64,000 bases of DNA from Massospora cicadina (taxonomy: Eukaryota > Entomophthoromycota > Entomophthoromycetes > Entomophthorales > Entomophthoraceae), in assembly GCA_022478985.1 (NCBI GenBank), contig JAKSZP010005613.1, positions 1 through 64,000 of the forward strand, read 5' to 3'. Under the pieces are notes generated by a model, which was given only the letters and a program-made list of their open reading frames with translations, was not told where the DNA came from and did no database searches. The position numbers and the translations under genes are program-made. Of the stretch, positions 54,319 to 64,000 are shown one piece after another (within the stretch, counting starts at the first letter, position 1; each line of letters opens with the position of its first letter).

Positions 54319-55340
54319 TGTCAAAAAATCGCTTTTATGAACAGTGGGCTCCGCTAGCATGCCAGGCCAACCAGTATGGAAACTGGTTGACCCTTACTGT
54401 TTTGCCTTCATTGGCGTACCAACCCCCTATAAGTCCACGTTACCCACCAACACAGCAGACCAACAACTTCGCCTTAGCCCCAGGGTCCTTGGTGTGCCCC
54501 AGAGAGTCCTGCCCCCATCCTGGGTGACCAAGGCACTCCTGCACTGCCCCACCCTCTGGACCTTTTTCAACCCATTTGGGCATGTTTTGGTGAGTCCATC
54601 CCCCATCCTGGGTGCCTATGGCACTCCTACGCTGCATCCCACGGGGCTGACGGCCATTCAGCACATCATCTTTGGTGGCCAATTGGCCAGGTTCCCACCA
54701 GTTCCTCATAGGGATGAGGTATGGGAGCTGGCAGCGTTGGCCACTCCATGCGCGTCACCCTGCACCTACGTTGGGGATCTCCAGTCCCATCTTCTCCTAT
54801 TCTAGCAGACTAACTACTATCAACTAAAATAATATGGGTGAAAGATCTTTATTTGGAGGTAAGAATGACTATTTATACTCTAGGCTTTAGCGCCTATGAA
54901 ACCCCTCACTCAAGCCAGAACTCTAATAAATTTTAATCCTTCATGGTAGCAATTTCCTCCCAATCCGCTCATTTAATTAAATGAATATTAAATTAGTTCA
55001 ATCTATCATTGGCACAAGTCGCCAATTGATTGTATATAAATTAATAATAAATCTAAGGCTTTTGAGCATCTTGGCATGAATCGCCATTGCTCTGAATTAG
55101 CTAGCGGAATCATAGTTGAATGATTGGAAAAGATACTTCAGTTTTCCACTGGAAAATCCCACAACGACTCACAAATGGCTTTTAGCAGTGAATGCAGATT
55201 CTGCTAAACCTAAATTAATTAATAATGGTATAACATTAAATAATATTGAACTAGTCGATTAGCTGGCAATTACACCCGCCAGCCAACACCTCTAATTCTG
55301 ATATAAAATAAAAGGAATCCATCTGGCTAATTCTGCAGCA
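54319..55340 (-). repeat. LTR-F, right copy (5' LTR)
   Basis: TGTCAAAAAATCGC to TCTGCAGCA, 1022 bp. U3 motifs at 55010-55036 and 55062-55090. TATA complement ATTTATA at 54871, AATAAA complement at 54849-54854. The transcribed R-U5 part holds a GC-rich tandem repeat. A minus frame (54709-54440, 89 codons) starting MRNWWEPGQLATKDDVL has a counterpart in the left LTR (47138-46905). Confidence 0.88.
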
Positions 55341-56960
55341 GTTTAGTTTCTCCATAATGAGGTCTCCCAAAAACTGGGGCTCACCCAAACCTTACATTTC
55401 CATGTCGTTGATTTCTACAATGCAGCCTCCTTTTTGTCCACAACAACTTAAAGACCATTATCTATAACTGGAAATTAATTTAAAGAGACCTATGGCCAAA
55501 TCAAAGTGTTGGATAGTGGGATCTCTGGCTATCTCAAGGACCATCTTGATCAGAACATCCAACTCCTCAAGGTTTCTTGGAACCAGCGCATCCACCAACT
55601 TAAAATCTGGTGTGGACCCTGAAACAACGCTATCAGGAGCTGTTCTCTTGCGACTACACCTCCAAGAGTGAAGGTCCTGAAGCGCCTAAGGGCCTGAGGG
55701 CCTCAAACGACATGAGGGACCCAAAGGACTAGAAGGTCCCCGTGGACCTCAAGGACTCCAGGCCCAATGGTACCTACCCCCATTAATCCTGATGACCCTT
55801 AGCAAAAGGATGTGTTAGCGGCCTTGGCTACCTTATGAATTAAAATTTGGAATGTAGCTCAGGAATGCAAGCTCTGATTGGACAGAGTCCCCTTAAACCC
55901 AAGAGTCTACATTGAGGCATTTTCATATGAAATGGACAACTTTAGCGCCTTTACTAAGCTTACAAATATCCACATCTCTCAGCTCATCCAAACTTGCTGA
56001 GGGTTTGAGACCTACTTGACCTCTCTTGAGAGTCAGCTTTTTTAAGTCGCTGACATCCGGTCCTTAAAAAATCAGGTCACAAATAAAGTTTCCGTTTCCT
56101 CCCACAACTGAAACTTGATGTTATCCAAGAAGTTCTTGTGGGCCTAAGATGACGGTTAGACCAGCAGGCCCCCACAACTATGCAGAGACTGAGATCTCTG
56201 AGCCTGCGCTCATTCCTTGCGTCAACTCTCTCTCCACTCCTCTTGTAACTAACTTTAAGCCTATTTTGAATAAAGGTTCTTCCCTGGCCAGGAAAGCATC
56301 GCCTCCTTCCTGTACACATACAAGAGTTCCATGAAGGAAACCAACTGTCAGAAAATGAAGCATATCCACTATTGCCTCAACAGCACTGCCTGGGAATTCA
56401 TGACTACCCATTTTTAGAGTGCAACACCTGGGAACAGGTCTTTATGGCCTTAATCCAAGAATTCAGTAGCAATCAAAGCCTGGGTAATCAAAAAAAGCAT
56501 TAATGGGTATCCTCCTGAATAAAGGGGAAATTCTCATGAATTTTTTTAGCCTATTTGTCGCCCAAGCGCAACCTTTGATTGCTACCAATCATATTACCTT
56601 GTACAGCACTATCACCTGTTGTCATCTCCGCATTGGGATCCTACCCAAAGGTTCAAATGCATATTATTGGACAAAAGAAAAGTTTTACCTGCATCCAAAA
56701 AATAAGCATTTAACAAAATCCCTATGTCAACCCTACGCTCCAAGGCTTACCTCTTCTGGTCTCTCCAACCATCCTTGGGTCCATGTGGTCAAGAACCGGA
56801 AGATAACTAAACCTCAATGCACTTACTGCAATGGTTTCAGACATAGCGCCAAGACCTTCTTGAAAAGACTTTACCAAGGAGGCAAGACAGGGGCCATCAG
56901 CATGAAGGAGAGGCGTTCCAGGCTGAAATACCTACTTTGCCTCAAAAATCTTCCATAAAC
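55341..56960 (+). pseudogene. gag: D2 Gag, main part, with collagen-like segment and zinc knuckle
   Basis: Resumes after F. The collagen-like segment is at 55673-55770. The following helical region (NVAQECKL near 55850) matches KVAKECNL of D1. The capsid-like region runs to about 56700. The knuckle at 56818-56859 reads CTYCNGFRHSAKTF, with the last Cys replaced by Phe. Stops and frameshifts throughout. Confidence 0.75.
55673..55770 (+). other. Collagen-like Gly-X-Y coding segment in D2 gag
   Basis: Triplets GPE APK, then after a one-base shift GPE GLK RHE GPK GLE GPR GPQ GLQ. It is at the same place in Gag as the D1 segment. It is shorter and more eroded, but richer in charged X-Y residues (E, K, R). 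Confidence 0.75.
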
Positions 56961-56999
56961 TCAAACGATCCTGGAGCTATCATACCTGAAGAAAAAGTT

Positions 57000-57640
57000 T
57001 TGTTACCCATCTATAATAAAAAAATTAATACTTCTTACTCTTCTTTGGATGACTCTACCATGTTTCTTATGCTATCTCCCCGGTTTGGAAGTCTGGTAAC
57101 CAATGTCACAGTTAAAGTTAATAAAATTTCGGTCCTTGCCATAGTTTACAGTGGCTCCCTCATGAACGTTACATCGTCCAAGTTGATAATGCACATCAAG
57201 GTTGCTTTGATTTTGCCATACTATATGGAGTAAGGCATGGCTGGCCTGCAATGTACTCTATTAAAGGGGCCTATTCTTCCATACCTATCCAGTTTTGAAA
57301 GCTCGCTATAAATATCCCCACCGTCATGTTAGATAACCTTAGCTATGACCTACTTCTCAGAACTCATTTTCATCAAGACTATTCAGCAGTTTTTCATTAT
57401 GATAATAGCTTTCTATACCTACTTCGGCATCAGGTCCTCCTGATCATTAAAGCCTTCCATGACTCTAAGACAGATTTCAAAACTGAGCCTGCCTACTTAA
57501 GAGTGAGGGCCGAATTAATTGACTCAGATATAACATAAGGAGCTTTTGAGTCCAATTGCCCCCTGCTGTTGATGGACAAGAAGGCATGCCAATCTACTTA
57601 TATATGGCAATCACTATACCTCCGAAGTCCCAAATTATTG
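57000..57640 (+). pseudogene. pol: D2 aspartic protease
   Basis: Frame 56937-57233 reads VNKISVLAIVYSGSLMNV. The catalytic Asp is replaced by Tyr (codon 57147). Second half in frame 57326-57538 (LDNLSYDLLLRTHF). Inactive. Confidence 0.8.
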
Positions 57641-57900
57641 CTGACATCTGGGTCCATGTTAACATCCCCTCTGGATACCTATTGGAAATTTGAGGCCTAG
57701 ACAACCCATCCTCCAAGGAGGTACTAACTCTTACCAGGAATTCTAGCTTCATCTTATGCTGGATCTATATCAGTGTTATTAACTAACCTTATTGACAAAC
57801 CCAAGGTGATAGGCCCATACATAACCACCGCCTATGTCTGCCTCCTCCCAATGGAGGCTGTCAACAATGTATATAGTTTTGTGAGCCTTAGATATTTTGG
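57640..57900 (+). pseudogene. D2 dUTPase-like domain, divergent
   Basis: Reads VNIPSGYLLEI, NPSSKEVL, then ISVLLTNLIDKPKVIG and TTAYVCLLPMEAV. Collinear with the D1 domain, with a stop after LLEI and a frameshift before the VLLTNL strand. Confidence 0.45.
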
Positions 57901-57939
57901 GTTGGAAACGCCCCCCATTGGTGGCCCTGGTCAACACCA

Positions 57940-58900
57940 GTATTGGAAAGGACCTCACTGAAGACCAACAGCGTAAAGCGCAAGAATTATTGGAGGAATT
58001 TTCAGATCTATTTTTGGCCTTGACCTATGACTTTGGAAGAATCTTGGAGTCCTACATCATGTGGAGACTGGATACGCTCCCCCTTTTTAGTCCCATCCTT
58101 ATCAAAAGAGCAAAGTTGAAGAATCCCAGGTGGTGGTGGATCTCAGACAACTACTCGACGCCAGGATGCTAGTGCCTTCATGCAGCCCTTGGGACTCACC
58201 TCTTATGCTGGTTTGGAAGAAAGATGGCAGCCACCAGGTGGTGATGGACTAATGATGTCTCAACTCCATCACTTTGAAGGACAGTTAACTTTTGCCCTAG
58301 ATTGACAATTCCCTCCAACTTCTCGCTAAATTACAGTACTTTTCTGCAATGGACCTTGCCAGCAGATATTGGCGAGTGAAGCTCGCCCCTGAAGATTGAG
58401 CCAAGGTCACACTCATAGCCGATGAGGGACTATTTGAGCCCACAAGGAGGCCTTAAAGCATCTGTAACGTGCCAGACACTTTCCAATGCACCATGGACGG
58501 GATCCTCGGGAACTTAAGGCTGTCATGTGTCCTCATCTACCTAGACAACATTACTGTTTTTTCACAAATCTTTAATGGACATGTTGGCATCTTAGGAAAG
58601 GTTTCAATCAGCTCCAGAAGGCTTCTATAAAGTTCAAACCCTTTAATTACTCTTTCTTCCAGTCAGAAATGGAGTTTATGAAACACAAAAGAAAAAAGAT
58701 GGCATCCAGCCCATACAGGAAAAAGTCAACACCATAGAAAAGGTTTTGCGCCAATTGAGCTTAAGGGATATTCAATTTCTTCCTAGCCATGGTGGGCATT
58801 ATTGTCAGTTTATCCTTCGGTTTGTTAAACCTAGCTGAGCCTCTATTTTACCTCCTGCATAAATATGTGCCGTTTGAATGGTGGCATGAACAATAACAGG
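57940..58900 (+). pseudogene. pol: D2 reverse transcriptase
   Basis: Frame 57897-58172 leads into the fingers. The palm reads YFSAMDLASRYWRVKLA near 58340 and YLDNITVF (58538-58549), with the second Asp of YLDD replaced by Asn. Thumb near 58660-58860. Several frameshifts. Confidence 0.85.
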
Positions 58901-58919
58901 CTTTTAATGCGCTTATAGC

Positions 58920-59345
58920 TTCTCTATGTACTTAACCCATCTTAGTCCACCCACGTTTGACCAACCTTTCTTGTTGTTTAAAGATACAAGTGATGTAGCT
59001 GTTGGGGCTATCTTAGCCCAGCATGACAAAAATCAGGTCTACCATCAAGTGGCCTATTTTGGCAAGACACTGAGTTTGGCCTAATGGAACTACAGCGTTA
59101 CTGAGAGAGAGTGCCTGGCTGTTTTGCTAGTCATCAAGCATTTTTGGCCTATCTCTGTGGTATCCACTTTACCATCTTCACCGACCATTTCTTGCTCCGG
59201 TGGCTCCAGAAGATGAAAGACACAGATGGCCATTTAGCCAGAGGGGCCTTATGACTGAGGAGCTATGATTTCATTATTGTTCATCATGCAGGCGCGATCC
59301 ACCAAAACGCCTGATGGCCTCTCCAGAGTGCCAGTGCTAGTAGCT
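58920..59345 (+). pseudogene. pol: D2 RNase H
   Basis: Segments resembling KDTSDVAVGAILAQHDK, VAYFGKTLSLA and ECLAVLLVIKHF occur in order near 58975-59145, then FTIFTDHFLLRWLQKMKD near 59170-59220 and a decayed HHAGAIHQNA. Stops interrupt each. Confidence 0.85.
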
Positions 59346-59499
59346 TTGACCCCCAAAGAGGATTAATTGTATTATTTGATTTGTTGATCTGAGCGTTAAG
59401 AGTTGGAAACTTCTGAAGTCCAATCTGAGCTCCAAAGGGTGACCCAAGGCACTCAAATCAAGGAAATGCTGCTCTAAAAGAGGGTCAATAAGAAATGGC

Positions 59500-60560
59500 T
59501 CAGTTATGTCCGCCCTTCTTCCCAAACTGATGTTATCCTAGAGGGCCATACTACTGTGGGACACGGGGCAGTTAAGAAGATTATGAATGATTGAAATCAT
59601 GATGCTACTGGGACCAAATGGTGGAGACTATCCAGAAGGTTTTGGAGGCGTTTATGACTTGCTAGTCCTAAGCCTGAGGAAATCTTCAATTTCAATATTT
59701 TTTACCACCCTGACAGGACCCTTCTGCGTCATTAGCTTCAATTTGATAGGCCCTATCCATACTGGATTGCGTGGTCATAAATATATTCTCCTATCTGTGG
59801 ACCACCTGACCAAATGGGTTAAGCAATTTCAGTCCCGTTGCTACTGCAAAATTCACGGCTTTCTTTCTTATTAAGTCCATTTTCACCTATCATGGTTGGC
59901 CGCAAATTTTACTTTCATGCAATGGGTTTTAATTCACCTCACAAAAGTCCAAGAATTTACTTCTTTTTTGGCACTAACCAAAGTTTCGCCGCACTTACAA
60001 CCCACCAGCCAATGGGGCGGTGGAACGCACTAATGGTACCCTTGTATCTATTTTACAGAAGATGGCCGCCTTTGACTCTGCCCACTAGATAATTATCTTC
60101 CCACCTCCTTGCTTGCCTACCAGATAAGTTACCACTGAATCATTAGAATATCCCCTTTTGAAGCTCTGTATAGACGTTCTCCCAGTTCCTAAGTAGCATA
60201 CAGCCCTTGCTTAAAACCTCCGCTCCTGAGAACTTCAACTTAACCATGTGGGCCATAGCTGATGAGATTGTTCAGCTTCAAGCCCTAGCCACGCAAGGCA
60301 TTGTCACCACCACTGGAAGGGAGACATCCAGATTTAATGTTGGCTGTCCTTCCTTACCCGTTCTTAATTAGGTGACCTCATTTCTCTTTTATCACCATTG
60401 ACCCAGAGGTTGACATAATAAGCTTGACGTTCTTTGGTCTGTACATTATAAGTTATTCACAAGGTGATATCTGAGAACTCCATTGCTTATATCAATTCGG
60501 ACAGTGGTGAATCAAGCGCATGGTGATTCCTCCAGCCTTATACCCCCTCTGACAGGATCT
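59500..60560 (+). pseudogene. pol: D2 integrase
   Basis: Core in frame 59587-59874: ISFNLIGPIHTGLRGHKYIL and LSVDHLTKW. The first Asp is Asn. The Glu region reads NGAVERTNGTL near 60012-60045, and the SH3-like end is near 60380-60500. A purine tract GAGGGGGCG precedes the LTR at 60572. Confidence 0.85.
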
Positions 60561-60571
60561 TGAGGGGGCGT

Positions 60572-61043
60572 TGTTGGGATTCAAGATGATGAGCAAGTCG
60601 AAATTTACAATCCCAAATAGAGTCTCAACTGATTAGATCTCAAACCAGTGTGATCAGAACCTTATCCTGAAGGCACTGAAACTTGATTCTTTCAGGAAGC
60701 ATCACATATATAAGAATTGATATTATCAATTTCAGGAATCCCATCCCCACTTCCTAAATAATGAGAGGCGCTGCCCACACCGCTGCGGTCATGAAGACAA
60801 TGCAGTACAATGAAGGCGCCATCTAGGCGGTTGATCCAGAAGGCAGTAAAAGATCCTGATCTCGCGGGGCCATGAAGATCCTTGTGGCACCATGTTTAAT
60901 GTGCCCCATAAATATCAACGTTTTTAACACAATAAAGTGATATATATTCTCTCCATCTTTCTGTTTTTTGACTTCTCAACTAATTCTAGCTTTGGGCCCA
61001 TTTTGGACTTTGGCGACAGTCAAGAGAATGTTGCGCTGAGACA
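60572..61043 (+). repeat. LTR-D, D2 3' LTR
   Basis: TGTTGGGATTCAAG to GCTGAGACA, 472 bp. Contains CATAAATAT and AATAAAG near 60908-60935, and CpG-rich patches near 60770-60880. Only its last part has a counterpart at the 5' end. Confidence 0.85.
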
Positions 61044-61960
61044 TTGGTTGAGGAATAAAGTTCTGAACCATTTACAGCTTTGGCCGCAACACTTTTCTCC
61101 TAAGGCGGGACCTGGGGATGATCTGAGATACCAGGCGTGTACTTTATTAAGCACAACATTTGTATCATTGTTCCAGATGGAGTATTCCATTCCTCTCTTT
61201 GTTAAGACAATGGAAGGCCCAGTCCAAATGATTTTTAACTTCTCTAATTATGTTCCCTGCAGGTGATTAAATAAAACCTTATCTCATACGCTGAACTCTA
61301 ATAGCCTAGTTCATCTTTTGAATCTCCCGTTGGCTTTGAAGATAGGCACATCAATGTTGCTTAAAGCCTATAATTATATTCTTATAACCTCATCAGCTAA
61401 CTCCTGCTGATAGTTTCCAGGCGGCAGGTTCTCCCATTCCGTTGAGATGATTGGTGCTAGGAGGGTCATCAGAGCTGCCTCTTGCCCATACAAGGCTTTG
61501 AGAGGGGGCATCTCAATCATTTGGTGGTGGCTCAATTGGTAAGCCAACATTGATAAGGGCAGTAACTGATTCCATTTAAACTTGTAAACAAGTGCTGTTT
61601 TCTTTAAATCCCACCTAAGGTTACATTTACTCACTTGATTATTCTATTTGAGGATAAGTGTAGGGGGTAGTGCACTGCTGCTGTACCCCACTAGGTCCAT
61701 CAGTTTCCTCGCTAAGTCTGAGATGAGATTCTTCCCTTTGTCTGACAGTAAAACTTGAGGGTAATCATGCCTCATGATAACTTGTTTGTATAGGAATTGA
61801 CCAGTGGAGTTTAAGGTGTATGTTTTGACCTCTGAGGCCTCAACCCTACTTAGTGAAGTGGTCAACTCGCTACTGAGATAAAATTTGATCTTCTGGAGGG
61901 AGTTGGTAAGGATCACACCACATCAATTGAGACATTGCTGAAGGGCGTTGTGAGGTTTTA
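61044..61960 (-). pseudogene. pol: K integrase, C-terminal half
   Basis: Frame 61916-61644 reads FLYKQVIMRHDYPQVLLSDK, with the second catalytic Asp. Frame 61634-61374 has LSMLAYQLSHHQMIEMPPLK and LYGQEAALMT. Near 61190-61110 it reads IWTGPSIVLTKRG then VHAWYLR, the SH3-like GPF/Y-type module. Frameshifts separate the parts. Confidence 0.85.
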
Positions 61961-62289
61961 GAAAAAACTCAAATCATTTCTCCAGCGGGTGCAAACTTGC
62001 ACAAGTTATGCACATCTCCAAGGCTTGATGCACTTTGATTGACATGCACTCCCAGCAGGACATTTTTTAAGGTATCCCAGAGTTTTTTGAAAACTTTCAT
62101 GGCCCACTTGCTTATAGGCATCAATCACTAAGTCCATGTGATTGCTAGGTCAGATATAGGGTACCACTTGTTTTATATCTTTTTTTATGTTTCCATTTAA
62201 ATGCCGTGTGTCTTTGGAACATCTTCTCAAAACGCTCTTAATCTCCTCTGTTGCTTCCTGATGAGCCTCTTCTGATATCACAATTAAGT

Positions 62290-63110
62290 CATAAAGGCAA
62301 TAGCTATCAGGTGTTTACAAGTGAAACACTGGTAATCTTAACAAGCCATCCAATTTTAGGTGTTTATCTCCTGCTTAATGTATGATTTCAAAATCATATC
62401 CGTGGAGAAGTACAGCCACATGGGCAAGGCGTCCATTGGGATCATTCATATGTTCTAACCAGCGGAGTAATACATAATCTGTGACTACTATAAAAGGTAC
62501 CCCATACAAATAAGCTCTAATTTGTTTAGCTATGATCAACACCAATCACTCACGTTTGGTGACTATGTATTTCTTTTCTGCTTTAATGAACACTTTTTTT
62601 AATACTTATTTTGTGATCTACCCCATCTTCATCCAATTATGCCAAGATCGCGCCAAGTCCTACATCACTGTCATTGGTATACAGGTAGAATGTTTTGTTG
62701 AAATCTAGATTAGCCAAGATTGGCACTTCTACCAATCATGCCTTTAACTCTGCAAAGGCCTGCTCCTGTTCCAGGCAACACTCAGACTTCATTTCCTTAG
62801 TGAGCAGTTATGTGAGGGGAGCTCCCAAGTCCATGAAATGGGGATGGACTACCAATAGTATCCCACCAATATGAGGAAGACTTGGATAACCCTCATGCTC
62901 CTTGGTGGCTCCATTGCCACAATGGCATTCACATTCACATCTTAAGGATTAACCTAGCTAGGGCTAATATCATGCTCAATGAACTCTGACTGTCACGTAA
63001 GGAAGGTGCACTTGCTTTGTTTCAACTTCATATTGGACAAGTGCATCTGCTTAAAGACCTCTCAAAGTGTGAGGATTCGCTACTTTCATAAACTAGATTG
63101 GTTGATCCAC
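62290..63110 (-). pseudogene. pol: K RNase H and RT thumb
   Basis: RNase H reads KKYIVTKRE, IRAYLYGVPFIVVTDY and LLRWLEHMNDPNGRLAH (62590-62430). The thumb reads MKLKQSKCTFLT and AIVAMEPPRSMRVIQVFL then GYYW (63030-62840). Stops occur at several codons. The palm with YxDD is not present. Confidence 0.8.
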
Positions 63111-63180
63111 CCTTTTCAATCAGATATTGGGGAACGATCTCAAGCCCATTATTAAAAAATAAAATTTAAGGCACACTCTT

Positions 63181-64000
63181 GATGGGCATTGGGTTTCTGT
63201 TGAGGCCCCTCATCATAATTTCATAACAAGTTGAAGAGCAGAAAGGAGCAATTTTGCCGCGAAGTTTTATTGGCCAAAGTCTATATGACAAATATTGGGA
63301 AAATCTGCAATAAAATTCAAGCACAATTTGGGTGGATTGAGGCCAAAGTCCTGACAGGAGCACCAACACATAAATCTATCTTACTAATACCCTTCAAAGA
63401 TAAGGGAATTTTTGTTAGAGAAATTGCGAAATATGCAAGTATGCTGGAATCCCAACAGAAGCAAACAATTTGGCAGATTAAACCACAAAATCAGGCACCT
63501 GCAATGTGCAAGATGAAGCATGGCACAAAAGTACTGTCGTTTTTAAAAGATTCATGAATTCAGGTTTAAGTTGTATTCCACAGTCCCCACCCCTCAATTC
63601 CCTCCATTTATAAAAAGTCAGTGTTCTTCTAATGGTAGAATGCTGAGATATTTCATCATATTGTAAATGGACCTTTAATTTCGCCAAAGTTAATATAAGA
63701 TTTTTATAAGTTTTCAGCTATTATGATTGTCCCCAAGGAACCACCCCAACCAATGGAATGCCTGCACTCATTTTATTAATAAATGATTGCAGCTGTCATG
63801 TTAGTTATTTCATCTATTGCCCCCTTTAGCACAGAAACCTTTAGTAGTCATTTCCTATGAGTTTCACATGATGCTCCTGCTCATGAGAATGAGTATCCAG
63901 AAGATAAAAATGAGCGAAATGATCAATCACTCATTTATAATGCTGTGTTTGTAAAAAACAAAGGCGCTAATTAGGTGGTACTTACTTGGGGTACACTGTT
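63181..64000. other. Unassigned AT-rich sequence
   Basis: No domain, LTR end, primer-binding site or repeat of the window was recognised. Frame 63231-63557 (108 codons, plus) is rich in Lys/Gln and has no recognisable motif. The minus frames overlapping it look like shadows. It could be more of element K upstream of RT or flanking DNA. Confidence 0.4.

Larger units (their letters stand above)
46747..55340 (-). mobile_element. Small non-autonomous LTR element F (hosts D1)
   Basis: LTRs are 46747-47449 plus 53813-54140 (1031 bp) and 54319-55340 (1022 bp). The internal part is only 178 bp (54141-54318). Next to the left LTR is TTTCCCCCACTTAA, the complement of a polypurine tract. Next to the right LTR is CCCTGTAGTGAGCGTCAA, a decayed primer-binding site in reverse. 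The element is thus on the minus strand. Flanks GTTGG and GTTTA are an imperfect duplication. It lies within D2 gag. Confidence 0.85.
46204..61043 (+). mobile_element. Ty3/gypsy family-D element D2, 5' LTR truncated
   Basis: It starts with the last 98 bp of an LTR (46204-46301) matching the end of the 3' LTR at 60572-61043. The primer-binding site is at 46302, gag is split by F, and protease, dUTPase-like domain, RT, RNase H and integrase follow. The 5' LTR lacks most of its length, where the E1 LTR abuts. RT has YLDN and protease has lost its Asp. Confidence 0.85.
61044..63180 (-). mobile_element. Ty3/gypsy element K, partial, minus strand
   Basis: From the right: RT thumb (63110-62700), RNase H (62650-62300), zinc domain remnant (about 62150-61960) and integrase (61960-61044). 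The sequence differs from families A, B and D. No LTR, gag or protease is visible in the window. The left end meets the D2 LTR, so D2 was probably inserted here or the two were joined by deletion. Confidence 0.8.

Noticed and set aside
54344..54805. 153-codon plus-strand ORF, among the longest in the window
   Set aside because: It lies within LTR-F in a GC-rich tandem repeat, antisense to the LTR. The left LTR has a shorter related frame. Open frames on both strands are expected from this composition.
63231..63557. 108-codon plus-strand ORF near the right edge
   Set aside because: No motif, no partner copy in the window and no support from neighbours. Left unassigned.
1..64000. An alternative genetic code explaining the in-frame stops
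   Set aside because: All three stop codons occur at varied residues, and frameshifts are equally common. Homologous positions in other copies usually have sense codons. Ordinary decay explains them.
1..64000. tRNA, rRNA, CRISPR arrays or bacterial operon signals
   Set aside because: None was recognised. The recurring GTGAGCACCA strings are primer-binding sites next to LTRs, not tRNA genes.

Overview
This is a eukaryotic, repeat-only window. I find no host gene, tRNA or rRNA. Nearly everything is mobile DNA: Ty3/gypsy LTR retrotransposons (gag-protease-RT-RNase H-integrase order, CX2CX4HX4C Gag knuckles, 5-bp target duplications), small LTR elements with almost no internal region, and one LINE. 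All coding parts carry frameshifts and stops. Dense nesting indicates a large repeat-rich genome. The lineage cannot be fixed from this sequence; a fungus or protist is possible, because dUTPase-bearing Ty3/gypsy elements have, as I recall, been reported in fungi.

Layout. 1-1126: 3' end of a plus-strand element (integrase tail, polypurine tract, LTR-G). 1127-4472: LINE on the minus strand. 4473-13644: plus-strand element E0, with small element H (5014-6517) inside its 5' LTR and small element J (7269-9257) inside its gag; E0 is cut off inside integrase. 13645-46203: family-A element E1. Its 5' LTR is split by a second family-A element, E2 (14513-31378), whose own 3' LTR is split by the reverse-oriented family-B element B1 (24003-31334). 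A second family-B element, B2 (35408-41537), sits in E1's RNase H. 46204-61043: family-D element D2, split in gag by small element F (46747-55340), whose left LTR holds another D-type element, D1 (47450-53807). 61044-about 63180: integrase, RNase H and RT thumb of a different minus-strand Ty3/gypsy element (K). 63180-64000: nothing recognised.

The elements share one machine. Wherever the 5' LTR/internal junction survives, it is followed by almost the same primer-binding site (TGGTGCTCACTACAGGGG), in autonomous and non-autonomous elements alike, so the small elements H, F and J probably used proteins of the large ones. Between protease and RT the large elements encode a dUTPase-like fold without the usual catalytic residues.

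Most unusual observations: (1) a 348-codon antisense ORF between integrase and the 3' LTR in both family-A copies; (2) a collagen-like Gly-X-Y segment inside Gag of both D-type elements; (3) a motif of about 26 bp iterated in the U3 regions of H, F and J, always in the same orientation relative to the LTR promoter; (4) the dUTPase-like domain itself.
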